DNA from: Rhodopirellula sp. P2 | Lineage (GTDB): Bacteria; Planctomycetota; Planctomycetia; Pirellulales; Pirellulaceae | Direction: 5' to 3' | Length of the DNA stretch: 64,000 nt | Assembly (NCBI RefSeq): GCF_028768465.1 | Contig: NZ_CP118225.1 | Span: 4,073,001 to 4,137,000 of the forward strand | Shown: piece after piece, positions 9,217-17,419 of the stretch | Position numbering within the stretch: position 1 is the stretch's first letter | Layout of the letters: each line of letters opens with the position of its first letter | Notes under the pieces: generated by a model | What the model saw: the letters and a program-made list of their open reading frames with translations, nothing else | Told to the model about the DNA's origin: nothing | The model's database searches: none | Made by a program: the position numbers and the translations under genes

Positions 9217-10791
9217 TTAGAACGGATTTTTGATCACAGCATGGAGGCCTTCGGCAGTGATGCTGGTTCCCTCGCATTCGATGTGCTGTAGGAATGGCAA
9301 GTCGCTCAGGTGCAAGATTCCCTCGTCGGTGATGCTGGTCCGGTCCAGCCCGATGCCGGTGAGCAACCTCAGCTCTGCCAGCTTGGACAGGTCCTCGTCC
9401 TGAACGCTCGTCCCAGCGAGCTGGATTTGCATCAGGTTGGGCAGGCGCGCCACGTGCTTCAGCAGTGAGGGATCAAAGTTCCCTTCTGTGAATTCGATTG
9501 CAAAAATTGGTTGATCCTCGGCGCGACGAACCATCCGCACGCCAGCCTTCTGGAGCTCGAATCTGGAACGCCGGCTGTCGATTCCAACTCCGCTGATTTC
9601 CAGTGGTGCCGGGGTCGGAGAGCCCTTCGGGGCATCGTCATGAATCGGGTTGAGTCGTTCGAGGCTGTCCACTGGAATCCCGGCAAAGAACTCATCGCGA
9701 CCCATCGCCTTGGCGCGGCCCTGTGAATCCAGCATGTAGAAAGCGTCGTCCAGCCAGGGCCGAGGGTCCGCGAGATGCAATTTGTCGCCCGGCTCAGCAA
9801 CTTGTTCAAAGTAGAGGCGGATTGTTCGGCGCTCTTTTGGAAATGGAACGCGCAGGTCGCCCCAGCCTTCGATCGGATGAGTGCCGGTCCGCGAGGTGAT
9901 CAGCCCTTGCGGAATCGAACCCGAGTAGAGCACCCCAGAAAATCCATGATCGACGTACCCGCCGTAAAATCCAACGGGAGCGACCAAGGCGACCGCGCAA
10001 ACCACCTTTTCCCAAGCCGCGGCCGGCCACCAAGACTTGGTGGTCAGCATCACCCAGGAGCCGATCACCGCGACCGACAGGTTCCACGGGAGCACGCTTT
10101 CGTTCCAGTTCAAGACCAATGGCGAAATCGTCAGTGCGATTCCCAGGTGCATGGCCAAGCAGGCGGGCGCCGCCCAGCGGGGCCGGAAAATCGCCAGCAC
10201 CCCAACGGCGAGCTCGACGACCGCCACCGCCAAGGCGAACCCCAGGTAGGTCGAGTCCGCGTCGAGCCCGCTGCGCGCGACCAGCCAATGCGATGCGTAG
10301 CCAAACCAGTCTGGCGACAGGAGCTTGTGCAGCCCCGCCCAAACCCAGGTCGATACCAATGCCCAGCGGGCGATTCGGTGGCCGGCGTCCAGCACGCATG
10401 CTGTCATCAACAACGCGATTGAAAAGAACTGCGGCTGCAAGCGAAACTGATCAAAGACAGCTGCGACAATCAGGGTGCCCCAGTGCACTGCCAGTCCCGA
10501 TCTCGGACGGATCACAGTCCAGGCAAGGGACGCGATGAGGAGCCAGCCAAATGAAAGCGAAGGCAGGTCAAACGTTGGCAGGTGCGGTGGCATTTCCCGC
10601 GTTTGCCAGAGCGGCCAGGTGATCGCAAGCGTGACGCACTGGCAGGCAATGCCAAACATCAAGAGCCCGTAGCGCTGCCACCCAAGCCGCTTCGCCTCGC
10701 GGCCGACGGCATCCATCCATGTCAGTTGGCATTCATCTCCTCGGAGAACGCCAGCAGGTGGCGTTGGCAGACCGTTCGGTGAATCACTCAA
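9217..10791 (-). CDS. Polytopic membrane protein with C-terminal leucine-rich repeats
   Basis: This protein of about 524 residues has roughly eight to ten hydrophobic segments in its first 290 residues, with a layout resembling DoxX/HTTM-type membrane proteins ('WALVSTWVWAGLHKLLSPDWFGYASHWLV'). A soluble C-terminal part follows, whose last 120 residues contain leucine-rich repeats (LLKHVARLPNLMQIQLAGTSVQDEDLSKLAELRLLTGIGLDRTSITDEGILHLSDLPFLQHIECEGTSITAEGLHAV). The combination suggests a membrane-anchored interaction domain. The first usable start is TTG at 10791; an internal ATG giving MDAVGREAKRLGW is possible. Function unknown. Confidence 0.75.
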   Translation of the reverse strand: MSDSPNGLPTPPAGVLRGDECQLTWMDAVGREAKRLGWQRYGLLMFGIACQCVTLAITWPLWQTREMPPHLPTFDLPSLSFGWLLIASLAWTVIRPRSGLAVHWGTLIVAAVFDQFRLQPQFFSIALLMTACVLDAGHRIARWALVSTWVWAGLHKLLSPDWFGYASHWLVARSGLDADSTYLGFALAVAVVELAVGVLAIFRPRWAAPACLAMHLGIALTISPLVLNWNESVLPWNLSVAVIGSWVMLTTKSWWPAAAWEKVVCAVALVAPVGFYGGYVDHGFSGVLYSGSIPQGLITSRTGTHPIEGWGDLRVPFPKERRTIRLYFEQVAEPGDKLHLADPRPWLDDAFYMLDSQGRAKAMGRDEFFAGIPVDSLERLNPIHDDAPKGSPTPAPLEISGVGIDSRRSRFELQKAGVRMVRRAEDQPIFAIEFTEGNFDPSLLKHVARLPNLMQIQLAGTSVQDEDLSKLAELRLLTGIGLDRTSITDEGILHLSDLPFLQHIECEGTSITAEGLHAVIKNPF

Positions 10792-11085
10792 AGGTCAAAC
10801 CGACTTCCTTCAGAGGAAAAGAACGCACTGCGGAAGTTGGTTTCAACATGGGGGTTCACATTGATAGGTGATCGATTTCTCAGGTAGGCCGGATCAAGCC
10901 GCTCCGGCGCCGCTTCGGCAGTTGAGCGGGCCTGTTCAGGCAACTCCTTGCCGGATGAGTGTTGCATAGCCACCTCCACTGGGCCGACGTAGGCTAGCAA
11001 ACTCCAGTCTTCTCAACCATCTCGCTCCTTTGGGAGACTGTCGCAGTCATCGCGATCAGTCCACGCCGGAGGCCGGCGTTGGGCT
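10792..11085. repeat. Gap between the membrane protein gene and ruvC with a REP-like element
   Basis: The string GTAGGCCGGATCAAG (10884-10898) is followed by gccgctccggcgccgcttcggca. Its exact reverse complement occurs at 28569-28583, with similar flanks. A 70-residue open frame runs through this element (10788-11000), so I do not call it a gene. Otherwise nothing is seen. Confidence 0.55.
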
Positions 11086-11622
11086 TCAGGCCAGCGCCTG
11101 GTCGATCGGGTTGTTGGCCAAGTAGTGCCCGCACAAGCAGATTGCCATCGCGTCGGCGACGTCATCGGGCTCGGGGACTGATTGCAGGTTCAGTTGCATC
11201 TTCACCGCCAATTGCATTTGGCTTTTGGGGGCTCGGCCGTTGCCGGTCATCACCTTCTTCACGCGAGTTGGTTCGTAGTGCTCAACCGGCACACCAGCCA
11301 TGGCGGCTGCCAGGCAGATCACGCCGCGAGCGTGCCCCATCAGGATCGCCGTGCGAGGGCGATCGTAATGCGAGAACAATTGCTCCACTGCCATCAGTTC
11401 CACGGGATGGGCCGCGAAAACTTCCGACAGTCCAACATGGATTTCTTGTAGGCGTTCCGGGAGCGTGTCGGAGCGGCGTGACTTGATCACCCCCGCTTCA
11501 CGCAAGCACAGACGCGATCCCTCTCGCGAGATCACCGCGTAACCGGTGGTGTTGAGCCCCGGGTCGATTCCTAAAATGCAGGATGCCGATCCGGGCCGAG
11601 CTGTTACGACTTGCGTTCCCAA
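11086..11622 (-). CDS. ruvC: Crossover junction endodeoxyribonuclease RuvC
   Basis: RuvC resolves Holliday junctions together with RuvAB. The 178-residue protein has the RNase-H-like core with all four acidic catalytic residues visible: D20 in ILGIDPG, E80 in LMAVEQLF, and D154/D157 in [12 protein letters not shown] at 11622 is the only reasonable start, with AAGG a few bases upstream; it lies inside the 3' end of cysS, overlapping it by 19 bases. The overlap implies translational coupling. Length and motifs are normal for the family. Confidence 0.95.
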   Translation of the reverse strand: MGTQVVTARPGSASCILGIDPGLNTTGYAVISREGSRLCLREAGVIKSRRSDTLPERLQEIHVGLSEVFAAHPVELMAVEQLFSHYDRPRTAILMGHARGVICLAAAMAGVPVEHYEPTRVKKVMTGNGRAPKSQMQLAVKMQLNLQSVPEPDDVADAMAICLCGHYLANNPIDQALA

Positions 11623-13223
11623 GAGGTGCCTTCTTTCTTGTCGAGCAAGGCGACGCCAAGATCAGCCAATCGATCTCGGATTGCATCGCCGGTGGCGTAA
11701 TCCTTTCGCTCGCGAGCTTCCTTGCGAAGGTTGATCAACAAATGCACCACCGAATCAAGGAGTTCTGCATCCGCTTCGTCGCCACCGGAGGTGGCCGGAG
11801 GTTTGGCAAACAAACCCAGCACACGTGACAATTCTGCGATGACAGAGGTGGCTTTGACCAGCGATTCCACGGCAGGCGATTTGACATCGGCACCGGCGGC
11901 CAGTTGGTTGGCGTCGACGTGCCGGTTGAGGGTCCGCAGCGCGTCGAACAGCACGCTGATTGCAGCGCCCGTGTTGAAGTCGTCGTCCATTGCGGCCAAG
12001 AATTTTTCTCGGATCGCGTGGATCTCGGTCAGCAACGCGTCGCCGGCTGGATCGAAGTCGCCTTCGGCACGCCGCGTCGCCGCGGTCAGGTCGTAAAACG
12101 AGTGGCCAGTGATCTCTTCGAAGCGATCGAAGTAACGGTAGAACGCTTCCAGTGAGGTGCCGGCTTCGGCCAAGGTTTCTTCGTTGTAAACGATCGTGCT
12201 GCGATATTGAGTTCGCAACAAGAAGAACCGGATGCGTTCACCGGTCTGGCTGCGAATCAAATCGGCCAAGCCGCCGGCGCCTTTGCTGCGGCTGATTTTT
12301 CCCGAGGCTTGTTCTTCCACGCTGGCTGCTTCGGCCGCCGCGTTTTCGCGATCGCTCTTGCCTCCAACCTTGCCTTTCTCGCCGGCTCGCATCAAGCCGT
12401 TGTGCATCCAGTACTTCACCATCGGTGCGCCGTGGCAGCACGTGCTTTGCGCTCGCTCGTTTTCATGGTGCGGGAACATCAGGTCCAACCCGCCGCCGTG
12501 GATATCGAAGGTCTCGCCCAGGATTTCATGGCTCATCGCAGAACACTCGATGTGCCATCCTGGTCGACCATCGCCCCAAGGGCTTTCCCAGTACGGTTCG
12601 CCTGGGCGGGCGGATTTCCACAATGCAAAGTCGCCAGGGTTGCGTTTCTTCGCTGCCGCGCCACCGCCTTCGCCCTGTTGGTCTTCGACCGAGCGATTGG
12701 ACAGTTGCCCGTAACCAGGGTCCTTGGTCACGTCGAAGAACACGTCGCCGTCAATCGCGTAGGCAAAGCCTTTCGATTCCAGCGATCCAATGAACGCGAT
12801 GATCTGTGGCATGTGGTCGGTTGCACGCGGCAGATGGTCGATCTGGTTGACGCCCAGTTCCCGGAGGTTGGCCAGGTAGTCCGCGGTCATCTCCACCGCG
12901 ATTTGGCTCATCGGGATGCCCCGTTCTTTGGATTTCTTGATCAGTTTGTCGTCGACATCGGTGATGTTGACCACCCACGTCACTTCGAACCCGCTGTAAG
13001 TCAGGTAGCGTTTGATCGTGTCAAAGATGACCGGGCCAACCATGTGCCCGATGTGAGACTCGGCGTAAACCGTCGGCCCGCACAGATACATGCCCACACG
13101 CGGAGCACGCAGCGGCAAAAACGGCTCCTTGGTTTTGCTCAGTGTGTTGTAAACACGAATGGCGGGTTGGGAGGAAGAAGGGGAGGCGACCGATGAGGTC
13201 GGGTCAGCGGCGGTCATGCTCAT
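11604..13223 (-). CDS. cysS: Cysteinyl-tRNA synthetase
   Basis: This is a class I aminoacyl-tRNA synthetase that charges tRNA-Cys. The ATG at 13223 ([10 protein letters not shown]) is taken because the upstream frame looks non-coding; ATG at 13217 is equally possible. Visible are the zinc Cys in [13 protein letters not shown] at residues 57-60, WHIECSAMS and the [16 protein letters not shown] zinc/active-site segment. The KMSKS loop appears as KISRSKG. Just before it there is an Ala/Glu/Lys-rich insertion of roughly 30 residues ([21 protein letters not shown]...) that usual bacterial CysS proteins lack. ruvC overlaps the 3' end. Confidence 0.93.
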   Translation of the reverse strand: MSMTAADPTSSVASPSSSQPAIRVYNTLSKTKEPFLPLRAPRVGMYLCGPTVYAESHIGHMVGPVIFDTIKRYLTYSGFEVTWVVNITDVDDKLIKKSKERGIPMSQIAVEMTADYLANLRELGVNQIDHLPRATDHMPQIIAFIGSLESKGFAYAIDGDVFFDVTKDPGYGQLSNRSVEDQQGEGGGAAAKKRNPGDFALWKSARPGEPYWESPWGDGRPGWHIECSAMSHEILGETFDIHGGGLDLMFPHHENERAQSTCCHGAPMVKYWMHNGLMRAGEKGKVGGKSDRENAAAEAASVEEQASGKISRSKGAGGLADLIRSQTGERIRFFLLRTQYRSTIVYNEETLAEAGTSLEAFYRYFDRFEEITGHSFYDLTAATRRAEGDFDPAGDALLTEIHAIREKFLAAMDDDFNTGAAISVLFDALRTLNRHVDANQLAAGADVKSPAVESLVKATSVIAELSRVLGLFAKPPATSGGDEADAELLDSVVHLLINLRKEARERKDYATGDAIRDRLADLGVALLDKKEGTSWERKS

Positions 13224-13843
13224 CAGCGTGCGTGCGATTGGAAAGAAGCAAAGGCGAGGCGTCCTCGCGAATTGGAAGAGCCAGGGAGTATAGGGAATCA
13301 GTCCGGCTTGGATCGAGCCCGCTTTCCAAGCCGGTTCGCTGGTTGCCAGATCTGCCCGTGTCAAATGTCTCTGAAATGATTCGTGGTGCTGAGTTGCAGC
13401 TTGGAATGAGGGGGATGATTTGAGCCGTTTGGGCGATGGCCCCGGTTCTGTGGTGGTGGAACCCAGGCGATTGCCTGAACGGCTCCGTGAATCCGCAGGC
13501 CGCCAACGACCCAGCGGCTAAACAGACCAACAAGCTGTGGCGCAGCGATCGGGGCGTCCCAGGGGGCTCAGATGCTAAATGAATTGTCTCTGGAGTGGTG
13601 GTGTAGGGGGAATGGGGGCGATGGTGAAGTTTTGCTTTGGCGTCCCCGGCAGCCGCGTTGGAATGCATTTTGGTTTGTGGCATTCAAAAAGTGGGTGAAC
13701 GCTAGGGCTTCAAGGTGCGTAGCAAACCACCGCTGATCGCCTTCTGCGACAACCTTGTTTCGCGAAGCGGCTCTGTTGCCGGCACGCTCTCGCGACTTTG
13801 TTTTTCAGCGTTTCCATTGCCCCCACCTCGGAAAGCGGCCCCA
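13224..13843. repeat. Divergent intergenic region with a palindromic repeat
   Basis: This gap lies between cysS (minus) and the His-rich lipoprotein gene (plus). At 13422-13485 there is an imperfect inverted repeat, gagccgtttgggcg ... cctgaacggctc, related to elements at 33148-33180 and 35445-35508. Open frames across the region do not look coding. Promoters for both neighbours should be here but I cannot pick one. Confidence 0.5.
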
Positions 13844-14431
13844 ATGACCAAGATCACCTTTCTCGTTTTGCTCTCGTTGGCCCTGGTGGCCGCCCCTGGT
13901 TGCCAACCCTCCAGCACCACGGATTCGGCTGCCACGTCAGCGTCAGAATCCGGTGGTGATGATCACGGCCATGACGACCACGGAGATCACGAGGGGCATG
14001 ACCACGATGCAGATGGGCATGAGGGCCATGATCACGGTGACCACGAAGTCATTGACGCCGACGCGGCCGGATTGAGCAGCGACGCTCTGGTTCATCTGGA
14101 AAAGCCCGCAGCACCCAAGTCGTTTGCTGCTGCGGTTGAGAAGTTGGCGAAAATGAAGACGACCATCGCGGGCGGTTTCGCGGATGACGATGTCGATTCG
14201 ATTCACAACGAATTGCACGACATTGGAACGCTGTTGGAGCAGACAGAAGCCCTGGCAAAAAGCAGCGATCTGAACGAAGAGCAAAAGAAGCAGGCTCTTG
14301 CAGCAGTGGATGCTTTGTTCGATGCGTTTGGATCGGTGGATGCCAAGCTGCATGGTGAAAACGGAGCTGAATACAGCGAAGTCAGTGGCGACATTGACGA
14401 TTCGATCAAGGTCCTGGGAGGCCTCCAATGA
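13844..14431 (+). CDS. His-rich lipoprotein, hypothetical
   Basis: The start at 13844 (MTKITFLVLLSLALVAAPGC) gives a clean lipoprotein signal with Cys at residue 20. Residues about 40-70 are almost entirely His, Asp, Gly and Glu (GDDHGHDDHGDHEGHDHDADGHEGHDHGDHE), a pattern typical of zinc or other metal-binding periplasmic proteins. The remaining 120 residues are helical (LEKPAAPKSFAAAVEKLAKMKTTIAGGF...), with a four-helix feel. The downstream lipoprotein gene overlaps by four bases (ATGA), so the two form an operon. A role in metal buffering in the periplasm is plausible but inferred only from composition. Confidence 0.78.
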   Translation: MTKITFLVLLSLALVAAPGCQPSSTTDSAATSASESGGDDHGHDDHGDHEGHDHDADGHEGHDHGDHEVIDADAAGLSSDALVHLEKPAAPKSFAAAVEKLAKMKTTIAGGFADDDVDSIHNELHDIGTLLEQTEALAKSSDLNEEQKKQALAAVDALFDAFGSVDAKLHGENGAEYSEVSGDIDDSIKVLGGLQ

Positions 14432-14955
14432 CTCGCCGTTTTCATTCCCTGGCGTTGATCGCCGGTTGCTTGGTCTTGGCTGTTGGTTGTGAACCGGCTG
14501 GCAGCGAGACGGCGTCTTCGGACGCGGACCCAGCGGTGCTCCTCCGTGAGATGCCTGCGGACGCGCTCTCGCTGACCGAAGTCAAGGAGCAGTTCGGGGA
14601 CGAGGCCACCCCGGCACCCAGCGAGGTCACTTTGGTCGGCAGGATCGACGCGGGTGAGTTTGATGCGTTCGAGCCTGGTTCAGCGACGTTCATGCTGAGT
14701 GAATTGCCCGATGAAGATCACACAGGCGGCGATCCTGAGCACGCCGACAACTGCCCGTTCTGCAAGCGTCGCTTGGCCAACGCGCCCAAAGCCGTTGTGC
14801 AGTTGGTCGATGAGTCCGGGGCGGTTCGCAAGACTCGAGCCGATAATCTCGCGGGCCTAGCCAAGGGAGATGTTGTCACCGTCTCTGGCAGCGTGAGCTA
14901 CGACGAGGGGGTGAATCTGATCACGATCCAGGCTCAAAAGATCCATGTCCGGTGA
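14428..14955 (+). CDS. Lipoprotein with possible OB-fold and CxxC motif
   Basis: This 175-residue protein has a lipoprotein signal ending at Cys21 (LIAGCLVLAVGC). The central and C-terminal parts look like an OB-fold (SEVTLVGRIDAGEFDAFEPGSATFMLSELP ... GLAKGDVVTVSGSVSYDEGVNLITIQAQKIHV). A HADNCPFCKRR segment at about residues 105-115 offers a CxxC pair with a nearby His, suggesting a metal or redox site. It is translationally coupled to the His-rich lipoprotein, strengthening the idea of a shared metal-related envelope role. No named family recognised. Confidence 0.72.
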   Translation: MTRRFHSLALIAGCLVLAVGCEPAGSETASSDADPAVLLREMPADALSLTEVKEQFGDEATPAPSEVTLVGRIDAGEFDAFEPGSATFMLSELPDEDHTGGDPEHADNCPFCKRRLANAPKAVVQLVDESGAVRKTRADNLAGLAKGDVVTVSGSVSYDEGVNLITIQAQKIHVR

Positions 14956-15149
14956 CGGGTTTGCGGGTGGCCGCAGGCTGATTCCGGCAGGAAAGCAGCC
15001 GAAAAACACCAAATTTGACTTTTTCCATGAAATCTGAGCAGCAGCATCTCACCACAGGCATCTGGAATCTGTTATAGTCCCTCTGGTGGTGGTATCGCTC
15101 GCGCACTCGGTGCGAGAAACATCACAGTTTACACGAAGGAATTAGAAGA

Positions 15150-15347
15150 ATGGCAGAAGGTACAATCAAACGGCTCACCGACAAAGGCTTCGGTTTTATC
15201 GACACTGGAGGGCCGAAAGACTTGTTCTTCCACTGCACGAATGTCGAAGGCGCGAGTTACGACGAACTGCAAGAAGGTCAAAAAGTCACTTACACTGAAG
15301 GTCGTGGTCCCAAAGGACCTTGTGCCGAAAACGTGACTCCTGCCTGA
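15150..15347 (+). CDS. Cold-shock domain protein (CspA family)
   Basis: This 65-residue single cold-shock domain protein binds single-stranded RNA or DNA and acts as an RNA chaperone in the cytoplasm. The RNP1-like KGFGFID and RNP2-like LFFHCTNV motifs are present (about residues 11-17 and 24-31), and the length is normal. The ATG is preceded by AAGGAATTAGAAG, a good ribosome site. A possible -10 box TATAGT lies at 15073-15078, giving a leader of roughly 65 bases, but no good -35 is visible. A strong terminator follows the gene. Confidence 0.93.
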   Translation: MAEGTIKRLTDKGFGFIDTGGPKDLFFHCTNVEGASYDELQEGQKVTYTEGRGPKGPCAENVTPA

Positions 15348-15375
15348 ACGGCTTGATCTCGTAGATAAAATTGAC

Positions 15376-15408
15376 ACCGCCATTGATTCATTTGATGGTG
15401 GTTTTTTT
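15376..15408 (+). terminator. Rho-independent terminator after the cold-shock gene
   Basis: An ACCGCCAT/ATGGTGGT stem (one G-T pair) with an 11-base loop is followed by a run of seven T residues. It lies about 30 bases past the stop codon of the cold-shock gene and is the clearest intrinsic terminator in the window. Confidence 0.88.
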
Positions 15409-15503
15409 ATGCGCTGAAAGCACCCAGCCCCACCGCTCTTTCTGGCAACCCGATGCGTCATGGGCGGTCGATTCAATGCGTTTCGCAGTTCTCAAGATCA
15501 ACC

Positions 15504-16695
15504 GATGATCGAACAACCGCGGAGCGGTGACAGTTGCCAGCCTCGGGTTTCAACCCGAGGTCTCGGGCGTGACCCCTTCCTCGACAAGCCGCGGAGCGGC
15601 GACAGGTGGCGAGCGACGCGACGGGGGGCGACTGAAAAAGTGAAGTTGTAAATTGTAAATTGAAAAATCCGGGCGGCGATGACGGGGGCGGGAACCGGGC
15701 GGGCGTTCGACGATAGCGCGGCAAGCAACTGTCGTCGCTCCGCGACTTGGGAGTGGTATGTCACAGACGCGTGACCTTGGGTTGAAAACCCAAGGCTTTC
15801 GGCTTCCGTCGCTCCGCGACTGGTTGAGTGAGTCCGGATGATCGAACAACCGCGGAGCGGTGGCAGTTGCCAGCCTCGGGTTTCAACCCGAGGTCTCGGG
15901 CGTCACCCCCTTCCTCGACAAGCCGCGGAGCGGCGACAGGTGGCGAGCGACACGACGGGGGGCGACTGAAAAAGTGAAGTTGTAGATTGTAAATTGAAAA
16001 ATCCGGGCGGCGATGACGGGGACGGGAACCGGGCGGGCGTTCGACGATAGCGCGGCAAGCAACTGTCGTCGCTCCGCGACTTGGGAGTCGTATGTCACAG
16101 GCGCGTGACCTTGGGTTGAAAACCCAAGGCTTTCGGCTTCCGTCGCTCCGCGACTGGTTGAGTGAGTCCGGATGATCGAACAACCGCGGAGCGGTGACAG
16201 TTGCCAGCCTCGGGTTTCAACCCGAGGTCTCGGGCGTCACCCCCTTCCTCGGCAAGCCGCGGAGCGGCGACAGGTGGCGAGCGACGCGACGGGGGGCGAT
16301 TGAAAAAGTGAAGTTGTAAATTGTAAATTGAAAAATCCGGGCGGCGATGACGGGGACGGGAACCGGGCGGGCGTTCGACGATAGCGCGGCAAGCAACTGT
16401 CGTCGCTCCGCGACTTGGGAGTCGTATGTCACAGGCGTGTGACCTTGGGTTGAAAACCCAAGGCTTTCGGCTTCCGTCGCTCCGCGACTGGTTGAGTGAG
16501 TCCGGATGATCGAACAACCGCGGAGCGGTGACAGTTGCCAGCCTCGGGTTTCAACCCGAGGTCTCGGGCGTCACCCCTTCCTCGACAAGCCGCGGAGCGG
16601 CGACAGGTGGCGAGCGACGCGACGGGGGGCGACTGAAAAAGTGAAGTTGTAAATTGTAAATTGAAAAACCCGGGCGGCGATGACGGGGACGCGAA
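15504..16695. repeat. Tandem array of ~334-bp repeats (about 3.6 copies)
   Basis: Near-identical units begin at 15504, 15837, 16171 and 16505 (periods 333, 334, 334); the last one breaks off near 16695. Each unit contains a 20-base palindrome CCTCGGGTTTCAACCCGAGG, a second one ccttgggttgaaaacccaagg, copies of ccgcggagcggtgac and of its partner cgtcgctccgcgac, and an AT-rich gtaaattgtaaattg stretch. Copies differ by only a few substitutions, so the array is young or homogenised. Minus-strand frames of 140 residues in each unit follow the repeat and have no coding character; the period is not a multiple of three. No CRISPR features. Confidence 0.9.
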
Positions 16696-16872
16696 CCGGG
16701 GCATCGCTCGACAGTGAGTCTCGCCCCGGACGGGGCCGACTTCCTTAGCTCGGGGTGGAAGCCCCGAGACCGAGCACGAAAAACAATAGACCGCCCCGGA
16801 CGGGGCCGGCGTCGGGCATGCCGCATGGGCCTCGCTCACGCGTCGGGTTTTCAAGAGAACTCAGCTTCCAAA
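16696..16872. repeat. Second repeat type next to the tandem array
   Basis: gccccggacggggcc occurs twice (about 16724-16738 and 16795-16809), flanking an inverted pair ctcggggtggaagccccgag. The 19-base string CTCGCTCACGCGTCGGGTT at 16831-16849 repeats one at 853-871. Confidence 0.6.
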
Positions 16873-17292
16873 CTACTGCGACAGGTCCAGAGTGCTTCCC
16901 CCCGACGACGCCCCGCGGTTCGTTTGGTCGTAGCCCTTGGCAGCTCGTTTAGCCCCGTCATTTTGCTGCAGCTGCGACGCAACGTCGTCGCGGTTGTCGC
17001 TTAGCATTTTTTCGCTGGCCTGCTCACGCGCCATCAGTTCGCGATGCATTTCATCGCACTTCGCGTTTCGTTGCCGGTGTTCGTCTGACACTGGTGGCGA
17101 GTCGCCGCGTTCGGTCCGCTCATTTTTGAGTTGCTCGGACGCCTGCACGAGTTGCTCCACGGCACGCTGCTTTTGGCTCAGCACTCGCATCAGCTCATTC
17201 ATGTGGCCTTCGGAGATGGCCGCTTCCTGCTGAACGGTCAGCTCCAACAGCAATTCCAACAATGCAAACCGACGATCGATGGTGGCTTCCAT
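16873..17292 (-). CDS. Coiled-coil hypothetical protein (FlgN-like pattern)
   Basis: This 139-residue protein is predicted to be helical over residues 1-110. The opening RRFALLELLLELTVQQEAAISEGHMNELMRVLSQKQRAVEQLVQASEQL resembles the layout of FlgN-type flagellar export chaperones, but also of many unrelated coiled coils. The C-terminus is Gly/Ser-rich and probably disordered. No flagellar gene is near, so a chaperone role is only a suggestion. It sits 127 bases upstream of the TPR gene on the same strand. Confidence 0.6.
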   Translation of the reverse strand: MEATIDRRFALLELLLELTVQQEAAISEGHMNELMRVLSQKQRAVEQLVQASEQLKNERTERGDSPPVSDEHRQRNAKCDEMHRELMAREQASEKMLSDNRDDVASQLQQNDGAKRAAKGYDQTNRGASSGGSTLDLSQ

Positions 17293-17419
17293 GTCTTCGT
17301 TCCATTCCCTTGGTGAATCGATTGTCGAGCGGGAGTTCCCCGTGATTCGAAATCGATGAAAGATTTCGTGTGTGCCGGTCTCATCACAATCCGACTGGCT
17401 CGGTGCGTCAAGGTGACTT

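Noticed and set aside
10788-11000. 70-residue minus-strand open frame just before the membrane protein gene
   Set aside because: It runs through the REP-like element at 10884 and has no recognisable features; the overlap with the next start is likely chance.
12207-13196. 329-residue plus-strand frame antisense to cysS
   Set aside because: Shadow of cysS in GC-rich DNA; the cysS frame has all catalytic motifs.
13204-13683. 159-residue minus-strand frame upstream of cysS
   Set aside because: Contains the palindromic repeat at 13422-13485 and looks non-coding.
15504-16695. Possible CRISPR array
   Set aside because: Units are 334 bp and nearly identical over their whole length; there are no unique spacers and no cas genes.
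15761-16854. Repeated 140-residue minus-strand open frames
   Set aside because: They simply follow the 334-bp repeats, whose period is not a multiple of three, and show Arg/Pro-rich non-coding composition.
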